Positions 9,993 to 19,495 of a stretch of 64,000 nucleotides of DNA are shown here, piece by piece; the stretch's first letter is position 1, and each line of letters starts with the position of its first letter. The stretch is from positions 11,485 to 75,484 of the forward strand of contig CAZAGI010000033.1 of the NCBI GenBank assembly GCA_964484765.1, read 5' to 3'. A program made the translations under genes and the position numbers. The notes beneath the pieces are model-generated. The model was not told the origin of the DNA and did no database searches. It worked only from the letters and a program-made list of their open reading frames with translations. Origin of the DNA: DSVQ01 sp964484765 (GTDB lineage: Bacteria > Planctomycetota > Planctomycetia > Planctomycetales > Planctomycetaceae).

Positions 9993-12287
9993 TTATGCCT
10001 GGCGCAATCGCAGGCTATTCAGCACCACGGAGACGCTGGAACAGGCCATGGCGGCACTGGCAATCATCGGCGAAAGAAACCAGCCCGTCAGCGGCGCAAA
10101 GACACCGGCCGCGAGCGGCAGCATGAGGAGATTGTATCCAAACGCCCACCACAAGTTCTGGTGGATCACACCCATCGTCGCATGCGAGAGTCGCAACGCC
10201 GTCGGCAGCCGATCGAGACGGCCCCCCATCAACGTGACATCGGCGGCCGCGATCGCGATGTCCGCCCCGGCGCTCATCGCGATGCCGACATCCGCCGCCG
10301 CCAACGCCGGTGCATCGTTCATTCCGTCGCCAATCATGCCCACGATTTCCTGCTGGTGCTGCCGACGGCGGACCTCCGCCGATTTCTCACCCGGTAAAAC
10401 GCGTGCGATGACATCGTGAATCCCCACTTGCGTTGCGATCGCCCGAGCGGTCTCGGGCTGATCGCCCGTGATCATCGCGACCTTGATCCCGCGCGCGGTT
10501 AATTCACGCACGACATCGGCCGCTTCCGGACGCACGGCATCCGCGAGAGCCAGTGCGCCTTGCAGTACACCGTCGGCAGCGACGAGTACCTGTGTCCGCG
10601 CCGCCGGTAAGCGGCTGGTAGCGGTACTGACATCAATCCCGACAGACTGGAGATACGCTGGCTGACCGACATGCACGTTGTGCCCGTTCACCACGCCGCA
10701 GACACCCATGCCGGTGATCGACTGAAAGCGCTCGACGGGAACGAACTCGGTCCCCGACTTGCGAGCGTGTTCCACGATCGCCTTGGCCAAGGGATGTTCG
10801 CTCCCGAGTTCGAGCGCCGCCGCCCATTGCAGCACCTGCGGGACAGTCGTGTTGCCGAACGGTGTCACCTCCGCGACTTGCGGTTGTCCCCGGGTCAACG
10901 TGCCCGTCTTGTCGAACAGGACCGTGGTGACGGATTCCAATCGTTCGAGTGCGGCTCCCGATTTGAAGAGCACGCCTAATTCCGCGGCGCGACCGGTCCC
11001 CACGAGAATGGCCGTTGGGGTCGCCAATCCCAGAGCGCACGGACACGCCACAATCAGCACGGCGACAAACGTCTGGATGGCGAAAGCGACGCGGGTTTCC
11101 GCCGGGCCGAACACCAACCAGGCCAACGCGGTGAGAGCTGCCAGCCCAATGACGAACGGCGTGAAGACGGCGGCCACGCGATCGGCCAGACGTGCAACCG
11201 GCGCTTTTGAACCTTGCGCATCACGCACCTGTTGCACGATCTGTTGCAGCACCGTTTCCCGGCCCACCTGGGTCGCACGAAAATGAAACCGTCCGGTCCC
11301 GTTGACCGTCCCGGCGAAAACACGATCGCCCGGTGACTTCGGTACGGGCAGGCTTTCCCCCGTCAGCAAGGCTTCATCACAGGACGACTGCCCCGACATG
11401 ACGACGCCATCCACAGGCAACCGTGATCCTGGTCGCACAACAATCTCATCTCCCACGACGAGATCCAACAGTGGCACTTCCACTTCGCGACCATCGCGCA
11501 ACACCGGGGCGGTGTGCGGCTGCAAGCCCAGCAATCGTCGAATGGCCGCCCCGGCACGATGCTTCGCCCCCGCTTCCAGCCAACGCCCCAGCAACACCAA
11601 AGTGATGATGGTGGCAGCCGCCTCGAAGTACACCGAGACGCCATGCCCCGCATGCGAAGTGGATGCCGACGCAGACAGCGCGAGCCGGATCGCGGAATCG
11701 AAAAACGTCGTCAGCGTTCCGATGGCGACCAGCACGTTCATGTCTGAACTGCCATGCTTGAGCGCGCTCCACGCGGCACGAAAAATCGGCTCGCCCGCAT
11801 AGATGATCACCGGCAACGTGAGCGCGAGTTGCACCCACGCTGCAATCGTGGTCGCGAACCAGGCCACCGAGCCGTGCGACATGGCAATGACCATCACGGG
11901 TGCCGTGGCGATGGCCGCCACGATCAGTCGGCGTTGAAGATCCGCATGCGCCGCCAGTTCCGCCGTGGCCTGCTGGACGTCGATGTCATCGGAGGCGCTC
12001 GTTTGCGGCACCACAGCGCCATAACCGACGGCGATCACGGCATCACCCAGGCGGGTGGGTGTCGTCCGTTGCGGATCGTAACTGATGGTGGCCCGCGCGG
12101 TCGCAAAATTGACCGACGCGGCCACCACACCCGGTTGCGCGCGGAGCGTGTTCTCGATGCGCGCAGCGCATCCGGCACACGTCATCCCGGTAATGGGCAG
12201 GTCGACTTTCGCCGCATCATCGGGAACCACATGGGACACCGATGGCGCAACATTCAGGACAGGCAAAATCGGCAGCGAGGTGCTCAT
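9993..12287 (-). CDS. copA: Cu(I)-exporting P1B-type ATPase
   Basis: Pumps Cu(I) (possibly Ag(I)) out of the cytoplasm. One N-terminal heavy-metal domain has GMTCAGC at residues 34-40. The ATPase core has the TGES motif (309-312), the CPC metal site in a membrane helix (415-417), the phosphorylation site DKTGTLT (Asp459), HPLAKAI for ATP binding and GDGMNDAPA. The last helices carry YN and MACSS, the pattern linked to Cu(I) selectivity. At 764 residues it is normal for the family. No copper chaperone or CueR-like gene is adjacent. A palindromic element lies just upstream (12340-12456), so promoter or readthrough effects are possible. Confidence 0.95.
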   Translation of the reverse strand: MSTSLPILPVLNVAPSVSHVVPDDAAKVDLPITGMTCAGCAARIENTLRAQPGVVAASVNFATARATISYDPQRTTPTRLGDAVIAVGYGAVVPQTSASDDIDVQQATAELAAHADLQRRLIVAAIATAPVMVIAMSHGSVAWFATTIAAWVQLALTLPVIIYAGEPIFRAAWSALKHGSSDMNVLVAIGTLTTFFDSAIRLALSASASTSHAGHGVSVYFEAAATIITLVLLGRWLEAGAKHRAGAAIRRLLGLQPHTAPVLRDGREVEVPLLDLVVGDEIVVRPGSRLPVDGVVMSGQSSCDEALLTGESLPVPKSPGDRVFAGTVNGTGRFHFRATQVGRETVLQQIVQQVRDAQGSKAPVARLADRVAAVFTPFVIGLAALTALAWLVFGPAETRVAFAIQTFVAVLIVACPCALGLATPTAILVGTGRAAELGVLFKSGAALERLESVTTVLFDKTGTLTRGQPQVAEVTPFGNTTVPQVLQWAAALELGSEHPLAKAIVEHARKSGTEFVPVERFQSITGMGVCGVVNGHNVHVGQPAYLQSVGIDVSTATSRLPAARTQVLVAADGVLQGALALADAVRPEAADVVRELTARGIKVAMITGDQPETARAIATQVGIHDVIARVLPGEKSAEVRRRQHQQEIVGMIGDGMNDAPALAAADVGIAMSAGADIAIAAADVTLMGGRLDRLPTALRLSHATMGVIHQNLWWAFGYNLLMLPLAAGVFAPLTGWFLSPMIASAAMACSSVSVVLNSLRLRQA

Positions 12288-12339
12288 CCCCGCATTGTAC
12301 GCACGGGGTCTCGCACAGAGGAGTTTCCAGATTCACGCG

Positions 12340-12456
12340 TAGTGGGTCCGAGTGAACACAAGAATGTCGGGGCGGGGGCTCCGACCTAAGTATTTCCGAT
12401 GACCTTGGCACCCATAGGTCGGGGCCCCTGCCCCGACTCATCAAACTGACCCACCG
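12340..12456. repeat. Palindromic element family A, copy 2 (inverted relative to copy 1)
   Basis: Matches the reverse complement of 3389-3507 across the whole unit: outer arm GTAGTGGGTC, inner arms GTCGGGGCGGGGGCTCCGAC and its partner with CCCCTGCCCCGAC, and a loop that reads AAGTATTTCCGATGACC where the other copy reads AAGAATCTCCGATGTCC. The outer arms have drifted more than in copy 1. It sits between the unknown gene ending at 12462 and the start of copA. Confidence 0.88.
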
Positions 12457-12461
12457 CCGAT

Positions 12462-13346
12462 TCACTTCGGAGATTCCGTCGGCGAACTCCCTCGGGATGG
12501 ATTCAGATCGTCGTCCGGAAACTGCGGCGTCACCGTGTAGAACTGACTCAGATCCAGCTTCCCCTGGTTTTCGCTTTCAGCCAACTGCAGGCGTTTTTCC
12601 AGCCGCTGCAGGCGGATTTCCAATTGCGGCGGCAGCTTCAGTTGCGATTCACTGGGCCGGGCCCGCGGCACTCCCGGATAACCCAACTGTCGCTGCAGTG
12701 CGGCGAAAAGGTACAACGGGTCTTTGCCCCGATTGGCTTTCGCGATCCGGCCCTCCGATCGGCCGAACAGCACCGGCGCCGGTGGGGCATAATCGGTCTG
12801 CCCGCCCCGGCGTTTTTCTTCGACATACCATTCCGAACGGGCATAGATCAGCTCGGCGAATTCACGCTCGCCAAGCCGCTGGCGAATCTTGCGCACCCAC
12901 TCGCGCCACATCGAGTCGTACAGCGGATCGGTTGCCATCGCCTCCAGCCCGCGGTCGTATCCCAGCCGATTGCGGGCGAGGCACTCGAACTGATAAACAA
13001 ACAATCCCGCCGGCGATGGGTTTTCGCTGCGGTACTTCGCTTCGCGTTCCAGAATGTGCAAGGCCGTGCGCTGATCGAACTTGGTCCGGTCTTCCTCCGA
13101 CTTCTGCATCACAAACGTTTGAAACGGGGCAAAGTAGTGCCGCAAGTGAATCATGCCGTCGCTCAACCGTCCTTGATGCAGCAGTTCCCCGCGCATGACG
13201 TCGAGTGCCATCGGCAACTTCGTTGTCGCGAGAATTTCCTCGCGCAAGCTTTCCAGAATCTCCTGCGCCGGCAGATTCTCATCCAGCCGTTCGCCAAACG
13301 TCCGGAAGAAATACGCCTGTTCGATGTACTCCTCCCGATCCAACAT
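12462..13346 (-). CDS. Conserved protein of unknown function
   Basis: 294 residues, not recognised. Start ATG at 13346 is supported by GGAGGTAAC seven bases upstream. The chain is mostly charged helix: EEYIEQAYFFRTFGERL near the start, then LHILEREAKYRS, YQFECLARNRLGYDRG and WREWVRKIRQRLGE. The C-terminal third contains a short coiled coil (LEIRLQRLEKRLQLAESE) and an acidic, Pro/Ser-rich tail. No signal peptide or membrane helix, so cytoplasmic. It follows ruvX by 83 bases on the same strand. Similar proteins are, from memory, widespread in planctomycetes, but I cannot name a family. Confidence 0.75.
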   Translation of the reverse strand: MLDREEYIEQAYFFRTFGERLDENLPAQEILESLREEILATTKLPMALDVMRGELLHQGRLSDGMIHLRHYFAPFQTFVMQKSEEDRTKFDQRTALHILEREAKYRSENPSPAGLFVYQFECLARNRLGYDRGLEAMATDPLYDSMWREWVRKIRQRLGEREFAELIYARSEWYVEEKRRGGQTDYAPPAPVLFGRSEGRIAKANRGKDPLYLFAALQRQLGYPGVPRARPSESQLKLPPQLEIRLQRLEKRLQLAESENQGKLDLSQFYTVTPQFPDDDLNPSRGSSPTESPK

Positions 13347-13429
13347 GGTTTGTTACCTCCGGCAGGGGTGCGCGTGCCGTCTGTTTCAATGTACGAAGTG
13401 CAAATTCTCGCGACCAATCGCAAACTTCA

Positions 13430-13888
13430 TCAGGGTGGACGCTGATCCAGATAAGCCTGCAGGATAATCTGTGCGGCCAGACCATCCACGCGCGATTTAT
13501 CGCGACCGGGGCTTTCGCCGAGCATGGCCAGCTTCGCTTCCGCGGCGTGAGAAGTCAGCCGCTCATCCCAGTAGGTGACGGGTCGTTCCGATGTTTGCTC
13601 CAGCCATTGACCAAAGTCACGCACGAGTTCTGCTTGCGGGCCTTCGTCGCCGCTTTTCAACAGCGGCAACCCCAGTACCCAGCCGACGATCGCGTAATCG
13701 TCGCGGAATCGCAACAAATGCGCAGCATTGTGTACCGTCGACTTTGATTCCAGCGTGGCTACCGGCATCGCCATGGTCTGATCGGCATCGGACACCGCGA
13801 GCCCGATCCGCTTCCGTCCATGGTCGACCCCGGCGAGGGCACCCCGACGCGGAAACAGCGGCGGCAACGGGTGAGAAATACTTTCCAT
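13430..13888 (-). CDS. ruvX: Putative pre-16S rRNA nuclease / Holliday junction resolvase-like, YqgF family
   Basis: RNase H-fold protein of the YqgF/RuvX family, involved in 5' processing of 16S rRNA; a resolvase role has also been proposed. The acidic sites are visible: GVDHGRKRIGLAVSD at the N terminus, YWDERLTS, and SRVDGLAAQIILQAYL at the C terminus. I take ATG at 13888 (152 residues, normal for the family), although an in-frame GTG at 13927 would add 13 residues; neither start has a strong ribosome site. The gene is read away from hisF. Confidence 0.88.
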   Translation of the reverse strand: MESISHPLPPLFPRRGALAGVDHGRKRIGLAVSDADQTMAMPVATLESKSTVHNAAHLLRFRDDYAIVGWVLGLPLLKSGDEGPQAELVRDFGQWLEQTSERPVTYWDERLTSHAAEAKLAMLGESPGRDKSRVDGLAAQIILQAYLDQRPP

Positions 13889-14033
13889 ACCAGGCACGAT
13901 ACCGGAATCGGTGAACGGGAAGAACACTCGCTGTGTCGAGAGCTTGACGGACCGCGGGAACGCCGCTTACGGTGGGTGATCGTCCATTGATGTGATCCGA
14001 CAGAACGGCTTTGATTCCAGAATTGAATGCCAC

Positions 14034-14819
14034 ATGCTCGCCAAACGTATTATTCCCTGTCTCGATGTCCACGCCGGACGAGTTGTCAAAGGCGTGAATT
14101 TTCTGCAGCTTCGCGACGCCGGCGACCCGGTCGAAATCGCGACGCGTTATGAAGAACAGGGTGCCGACGAACTCGTCTTTCTTGATATCACGGCCAGTCA
14201 CGAAGAGCGGGGCATCATTCTGGATGTTGTGCGGCGGACCTCCGAAGTCGTATTCATGCCGCTCACCGTCGGCGGCGGTATCCGCACGCTCGACGACATC
14301 CGGCAACTGCTCAACGCCGGGTGCGACAAGGTCTCCATCAATTCCACCGCGGTGAAGAACCCCGAACTGATCCGCGAGGCAGCGCTTAAGTTCGGCAGCC
14401 AGTGCATTGTGGTGAACATCGACCCCAAGCGGGTCTGGAAAGACGGAAAAGAGTTCTGGGAAGTTCATGTGAACGGCGGCCGCGTCCCCACGGGTCTGGA
14501 AGCGGTTGCCTGGGCTCAAGAAATGGAGCGTCTGGGTGCCGGAGAGATCGTGCTGACCTCGATGGACGCCGACGGCACGCAAAACGGCTACGACTTGCCA
14601 ATCACACGGGCGGTTGCCGATGCCGTGAACATCCCTGTGGTCGCCAGCGGCGGTGCCGGTCATCCGCAGCATCTCTACGACGTTCTCACGGAAGGACATG
14701 CCCACGCAGCCCTTGCCGCCAGCATTTTTCACTACGGCACGCATCCCATCGGTGAAACGAAGAAGTTTCTCGCGGAACGCGGAGTGCCGATGCGGTTCAA
14801 CACACTGGCGACCGCCTGA
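14034..14819 (+). CDS. hisF: Imidazole glycerol phosphate synthase, cyclase subunit
   Basis: Histidine biosynthesis: uses ammonia from HisH to form imidazole glycerol phosphate and AICAR. The (beta/alpha)8 barrel of 261 residues carries both catalytic aspartates at the usual places (Asp11 in IPCLDV, Asp130 in VVNIDPK) and the phosphate loops TVGGGIRT and VASGGAGHPQH. Start is ATG at 14034 (MLAKRIIPCLDV), the family's usual N terminus; the GTG at 13992 would add an unrelated 14 residues. No other his gene is adjacent, so the his genes are dispersed in this genome. Confidence 0.97.
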   Translation: MLAKRIIPCLDVHAGRVVKGVNFLQLRDAGDPVEIATRYEEQGADELVFLDITASHEERGIILDVVRRTSEVVFMPLTVGGGIRTLDDIRQLLNAGCDKVSINSTAVKNPELIREAALKFGSQCIVVNIDPKRVWKDGKEFWEVHVNGGRVPTGLEAVAWAQEMERLGAGEIVLTSMDADGTQNGYDLPITRAVADAVNIPVVASGGAGHPQHLYDVLTEGHAHAALAASIFHYGTHPIGETKKFLAERGVPMRFNTLATA

Positions 14820-15023
14820 GAAAATTGAAATACGCTCGCGGTCAAACGTCGATTTTCATCGATGCTGGCGATGCTTTCGGCCTGCCGTTGGGGTTGATGT
14901 TTCGCCTGTTGTGAATCCGGCGAAACCGATAGAGTCTCCGGCGAGGTACAGTGACCGGATTCCCCGCGGGAGCAGCATCTCCCGGCGCTGCGCGGAATCG
15001 CGATCATCCATAAAGGAATCGTT

Positions 15024-16997
15024 ATGCGGATGTGTTTTGGTATGCAGTTGTGCGCTGGATTCTGGCTGGCCTGCATCGCGACGTTGGTGGCTGCCGCCGA
15101 GGACAAACGGCCGATTCTCGGTCGCACGGTTTCGGATTTCGCGGCGAAAGACATTCTCGGGAAAGAGTGGTCTGCGAACGATTTCTCCCAGTCCAAAGTG
15201 CTGGTGATAGCCGTGCTGGGAACGGAATGCCCGCTGGCGCAGTTGTATGCGCCGCGGCTCCAGTCCCTAGCCAACGAGTATGCATCCAAGGGTGTGTCGT
15301 TCGTGGGCATCGCCCCGAATCGGCAGGATTCTATCGCGGAACTCTCGGCGTATGTCCGTCGACAAGACCTCAAGTTTCCCTTGTTAAAGGATCTGAACAA
15401 TGTGATCGCCGACGCGCTGGGAGCCGAGCGGACGCCGGAAGTGTTCGTGCTCGATGACCAGCGTGTGGTCCGGTATCACGGCCGGGTCGACGACCAATAT
15501 GCGGTCGGTGGACGCAGCAAGCCCGCGCCGACACAGCAAGAACTGAAAGCTGCCATCGACGACGTCCTTGCCGGTCGCGCCGTGGCGGTGGCCTCGACGC
15601 CGGCCATGGGCTGCCTGATCGGCCGCGTGCGGACACCGTCCCAAGATGCCGCCATCACTTACACCAGTCATGTGGCGAAGATTCTCAACGACCGTTGCGT
15701 GGAATGTCACCGTCCGGGCGAGATCGCCCCGTTCAGCCTCACCGAGTACGACGACGTCGTGGGCTGGGCCGACATGATCGCCGAAGTGACGCGCGAGCGG
15801 CGGATGCCCCCGTGGCACGCCGACCCGAAGTTTGGCCACTTCGCCAACGCCAATCGCCTGACCGACGACGAGTTGGCCACGCTGCAAGCCTGGGTGAAAG
15901 CCGGAGCGCCCCAAGGGGCTCCCCAAGCCAAACCACCACTGCCGACCTTCACCACCGGGTGGCAATTGCCTCAAGAACCGGATCTCGTCGTCGCCATGCG
16001 CGACAAGCCGTTCGCAGTCCCGGCCAATGGCGAAGTGCGTTACCAGTATTTCATGGTTGATCCGAAAATCACCGAAGACAAGTGGGTCAAGGCGGCGGAA
16101 ATCCTTCCCGGGAATCGCATGGTCGTGCATCACGTGATTGTCTTCGCTTCGAAAGACAGCCGCGTGCAGGATGACGACCGGCAGTTGTTGTGCGCCTACG
16201 TCCCCGGTTTGCGGATTGAACCCTATCCGCAAGGCATGGCCAAGCGGCTACCGGCCGGATCGAAGCTGATTTTCCAGTTGCATTACACGCCGATTGGGAC
16301 GCCGAAGGAAGACCTCACCAAAATCGGCCTGGTCTTCGCGAACGACAAAGAAGTCACGCATGAAGTGCAAACGGTTTCGACGCGCAGCCGGAGTTTCCGC
16401 ATCGAACCGAACAAGGCTGATCAAAAATTCTCGACGCCCACGCTGACGTCTCCCGTGGATGTGCTGATGCTGTCGATGTCCCCGCACATGCATCTCCGCG
16501 GACAATCGTTCCGTTATGAAATGACGTGGCCCAACGGGCAAACCGAAACGCTGCTCGATGTGCCGCATTACGATTTCAACTGGCAGACGGCATACCGCTT
16601 ATCGGAGCCGATGATCGTCCCCGCGGGTTCGAAACTGATGGCGTATGCGAGCTTTGATAACTCGAAGAACAACCTCGCGAATCCCGATCCCTCGGCGACG
16701 GTGGTGTGGGGCGACCAATCGTGGGAAGAGATGCTGATTGGCTACTGCGATGTCGCCGTGGAGCGGGGCGTCACCGGGGGGAAGAAGATTCAATCGAATA
16801 CCGCACGGGAAGAAATCACGCGCGCCATGGCCGGTCCGCTCTTCCGCCGGCTCGATCGCAACAGCGACGGCAAACTCGAACGAACTGAAGTCGAAGACCG
16901 GCTGCGGGAATCGTTCGACAAAGTGGACGCCGACAAGGACGGAATTGTGACGCCCAGCGAACTCGAAGCGGGCTTGCCGAAACTGCGGCGGAATTGA
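15024..16997 (+). CDS. Secreted redoxin / cytochrome c / copper monooxygenase-like / EF-hand fusion
   Basis: Multidomain periplasmic protein of 657 residues, probably redox. After a signal peptide (hydrophobic 9-25, cleavage near AAA), residues 32-185 form an AhpC/TSA-type thioredoxin fold with only one cysteine in the usual site (GTECPL). A class I haem site CVECH (225-229) with a PPWHADP segment follows. Residues 310-570 show paired histidines as in ascorbate-dependent type II copper monooxygenases: VVHHVIVF, QLHYTPIG and SPHMHLRG. The C terminus has two EF-hand loops (DRNSDGKLE and DADKDGIVT). AAAGGAATC is close to the ATG. From memory this combination recurs in planctomycetes; its substrate is unknown. 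Confidence 0.85.
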   Translation: MRMCFGMQLCAGFWLACIATLVAAAEDKRPILGRTVSDFAAKDILGKEWSANDFSQSKVLVIAVLGTECPLAQLYAPRLQSLANEYASKGVSFVGIAPNRQDSIAELSAYVRRQDLKFPLLKDLNNVIADALGAERTPEVFVLDDQRVVRYHGRVDDQYAVGGRSKPAPTQQELKAAIDDVLAGRAVAVASTPAMGCLIGRVRTPSQDAAITYTSHVAKILNDRCVECHRPGEIAPFSLTEYDDVVGWADMIAEVTRERRMPPWHADPKFGHFANANRLTDDELATLQAWVKAGAPQGAPQAKPPLPTFTTGWQLPQEPDLVVAMRDKPFAVPANGEVRYQYFMVDPKITEDKWVKAAEILPGNRMVVHHVIVFASKDSRVQDDDRQLLCAYVPGLRIEPYPQGMAKRLPAGSKLIFQLHYTPIGTPKEDLTKIGLVFANDKEVTHEVQTVSTRSRSFRIEPNKADQKFSTPTLTSPVDVLMLSMSPHMHLRGQSFRYEMTWPNGQTETLLDVPHYDFNWQTAYRLSEPMIVPAGSKLMAYASFDNSKNNLANPDPSATVVWGDQSWEEMLIGYCDVAVERGVTGGKKIQSNTAREEITRAMAGPLFRRLDRNSDGKLERTEVEDRLRESFDKVDADKDGIVTPSELEAGLPKLRRN

Positions 16998-17026
16998 TGC
17001 GTTCCAGTGAACGATGCCAAACTCAG

Positions 17027-17054
17027 CAGGCCAGGGAGCGCACTCCCTGGCCTG
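17027..17054. terminator. Bidirectional terminator between convergent genes
   Basis: A perfect 12-bp stem (CAGGCCAGGGAG) with a four-base CGCA loop lies between the fusion gene ending at 16997 and the lipoprotein gene ending at 17079. A short T-rich stretch (TGTTTTGT) follows on the plus strand. Placement suits termination from both sides. Confidence 0.7.
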
Positions 17055-17078
17055 CACTGTTTTGTCACCAGCAGAACA

Positions 17079-19184
17079 TCAATCCTTTGCTGCGTTCTCC
17101 GGAGCGCTGGCCGATGCGGGAGCATCGGTTCCCGTCGCGGAAGTGGATGCTGATCCCGTCACCGGCATGATCACAGTCTGCAGCACTTCACGGTTTTCGT
17201 CGTTCTGCACCCAGGCGACCACCGAAAGGCCATCCAGCGCGAGGGGCTTAATGGGAAACTCGACGCTCCGGTTCTTTTCGAACTGCGTCAAGTACTCGGA
17301 CAACGTCTGTTTCAGATCGGCGAGGGCCACTTTGGTCGTGATCGCCAACTGGCCCGATTTGACGGCTGTGCCTTTCGCCCCGCCGATCATCGTGCGCACC
17401 AGATGCTCGTGAACGCGGATGCCGTTGGGAGCCGGGTAGGGCACCTGATTTTCGACGAGCGCCAATCGCAATCGCAACCGCTTGGTCTTGTCTTCGGGCC
17501 ATCCGGTGGCGCTGGCGTTCACGACCACTTCGCCATTTTCCAGCGCCGCGGAGACGGTCAGCTGCACGTCGCTGGGAGTTTGCAAGCGGGCATCGACGCT
17601 TTTTCGCAAGACCCCGTACGATTGGCCGAGGTGCTGCAGCATCCCGCCGACACCCGGCGGCGCGACGGGCGCTCCGTCAACGACCATCAGCGGTGTGCCG
17701 GAACCTTCGTAATAGCCAAAGCGATCTTCGGCATCCAGATTCGCGAGCGGATCGGGACCGGGAATGTGCTGATGATAACGGAGCGCGATCACCTTCGGTC
17801 CGGGATATTCATCGGAAACCAGGTCGAGAGCGAGATCGCCCGCCACGCACGGCCCGCACATCGCACCGGTGAAGAGCTCGACGAGCACCGTTCGGGGACT
17901 CTCCAGTTCGGGCTTTGCGGGGCCCGCTTTCCGCACGCTTTCGGTGAGTTCCGCGATGCGGCGGTTGTAGGTCTCTTCCAGAAACTTGTCGTAGCCTTCC
18001 AGATTGCCGTGCTTGGCTTCCCACAGTTTCACGAGCAATTCATGCGGGGTGCCATCGCCGGGGGGCTTGCCCTGCTGCATGCGCATCCACATTCCTTCCA
18101 GCAGCGGTAGCGCGACAATATCGGACCAGTATTCGATGGCTTTGTCCGCCATGTCGTGGCCGTTTGCGTAAATGGCCAGGGCATGCAGCAATTCCGGGTT
18201 ATACCGCTGTAATTTCAATTTTTCGTCAAGCGTCCCGTAGGCGGCTTTCGCGATTTCGGCATCGTCCGCGCGGATTTCCATCAGGGCGATATCCAACACG
18301 ACTTGATCGCGCGAGAGCTGCAGCGCTTCCTCGTAGGTCTTGTAAGAATCACCCAACTTCGTCTCGGCGTCTTCTAACCACTCCAAAGCCACGCGAGGAT
18401 ATTTGCGCGATGCCGCGGTGTTCAGAATGACGGTGGCACGGACCTGATGGGCCATCCGCGGCCCCCACAACTTGGCGGAATCCAGAAACAACGCGGCGAG
18501 AGTCCGGATCGATTGATCATCCGCCGGCGGATAGGCTCCCAACCGCGCAAACACCGATCCAAAAGCCTCCAACGCCAGCGGACTTCCGCGTAATTCTGTT
18601 GCCGCCGTGATGATCGCAGACGGCTGCGACTTCTCACTGAACGATTTGATCAACATCTCCCCGCCGGGTGTCGGCGGCGTGGGATCCCATTTCTGCGGAT
18701 CGTAGGCGGTTTCCGCCGTCGGACGCAGTATCACCGGCGTCGCGCCGGCACCTTCCCGCGACAACGTGCCGCGCACAATTCCATCTTTGAGCAAGCCTTG
18801 ATACTCGAGCTTCTGGTCGTTCGCGAGCAATTCGAATGTGATCTGGTCGGCATCGACTTTGACGTTTTCGATCGCGAACTTGTCTTCCTTTTTCAAGGTG
18901 GCGTGCACTTCCGCCTTCAGGCCGTCCTGGCCATCCTTGAACTCCAGCAGCATCAGGTGGACATCGCGAAACGAGGGCTGGGTGGCCTGTTCCGCTTCCG
19001 GCCCGGTAATCACAAACGCCCATTTGCCTGGGAAAGTTGTCGGCCCGACGGCTTCCTTGGCTGAATCAGCACCGGCGGCTTTCACAGAACCGGATGTGGT
19101 AGCAGACTTGGATTGGCACCCCGTCATCAGGACGAGGACCAGCACACCGATCCCCAGTCCTCTCTGCCAATTGCCTGAAAACAT
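17079..19184 (-). CDS. Lipoprotein with C-terminal thioredoxin-like region (CGPC)
   Basis: 701 residues from ATG 19184, which has AAGGAAG upstream and opens with a lipoprotein signal (LVLVLMTGC), so it should be lipid-anchored outside the cytoplasmic membrane. Residues 30-200 are beta-rich and could be a small barrel; residues 200-430 are helical with repeat-like packing (LEWLEDAETKLGDSYKTYEEAL). Near residue 445 comes VELFTGAMCGPCVAGD, a CGPC redox motif in a thioredoxin fold, followed by GTPLMVVDG, similar to Omp28-like or TlpA-like proteins. Likely a periplasmic disulfide protein; partner and substrate are unknown. The gene ends next to a strong hairpin at 17027-17054. Confidence 0.8.
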   Translation of the reverse strand: MFSGNWQRGLGIGVLVLVLMTGCQSKSATTSGSVKAAGADSAKEAVGPTTFPGKWAFVITGPEAEQATQPSFRDVHLMLLEFKDGQDGLKAEVHATLKKEDKFAIENVKVDADQITFELLANDQKLEYQGLLKDGIVRGTLSREGAGATPVILRPTAETAYDPQKWDPTPPTPGGEMLIKSFSEKSQPSAIITAATELRGSPLALEAFGSVFARLGAYPPADDQSIRTLAALFLDSAKLWGPRMAHQVRATVILNTAASRKYPRVALEWLEDAETKLGDSYKTYEEALQLSRDQVVLDIALMEIRADDAEIAKAAYGTLDEKLKLQRYNPELLHALAIYANGHDMADKAIEYWSDIVALPLLEGMWMRMQQGKPPGDGTPHELLVKLWEAKHGNLEGYDKFLEETYNRRIAELTESVRKAGPAKPELESPRTVLVELFTGAMCGPCVAGDLALDLVSDEYPGPKVIALRYHQHIPGPDPLANLDAEDRFGYYEGSGTPLMVVDGAPVAPPGVGGMLQHLGQSYGVLRKSVDARLQTPSDVQLTVSAALENGEVVVNASATGWPEDKTKRLRLRLALVENQVPYPAPNGIRVHEHLVRTMIGGAKGTAVKSGQLAITTKVALADLKQTLSEYLTQFEKNRSVEFPIKPLALDGLSVVAWVQNDENREVLQTVIMPVTGSASTSATGTDAPASASAPENAAKD

Positions 19185-19495
19185 AATCTTCCTTAGAAAT
19201 GCGCACTGCAGACGAACGGCCACCACAACCGCGGCGGCAATAAGAACTCAACCCAGCATCTTAGCCGACGACTCTCCCGAAGTCTGCGGAGATTCGGCCA
19301 CTCGTCCGGTTGTCGCCAAAAAGAACTATTCCGCGAACCTCAGCCAGCGCAGTGGGTTACGAAAACCAATGGGGACGGCCGTTCGCGGGCCTGACTTGAT
19401 CTACGGAAAAGCAACGCCGGTTGTGGGAACAACTTCGCCTCCATGGCAATTCATTTTCGGTAAAGGCGCGGCAACGACTCGCGTCACCACACCGG
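19185..19495. other. Intergenic region without recognised gene
   Basis: Holds the upstream region of the lipoprotein gene (read leftward from 19184) and the 3' side of the small membrane protein gene. I see no RNA gene, repeat or clear promoter in it; the short ORFs here are shadows. Confidence 0.5.
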
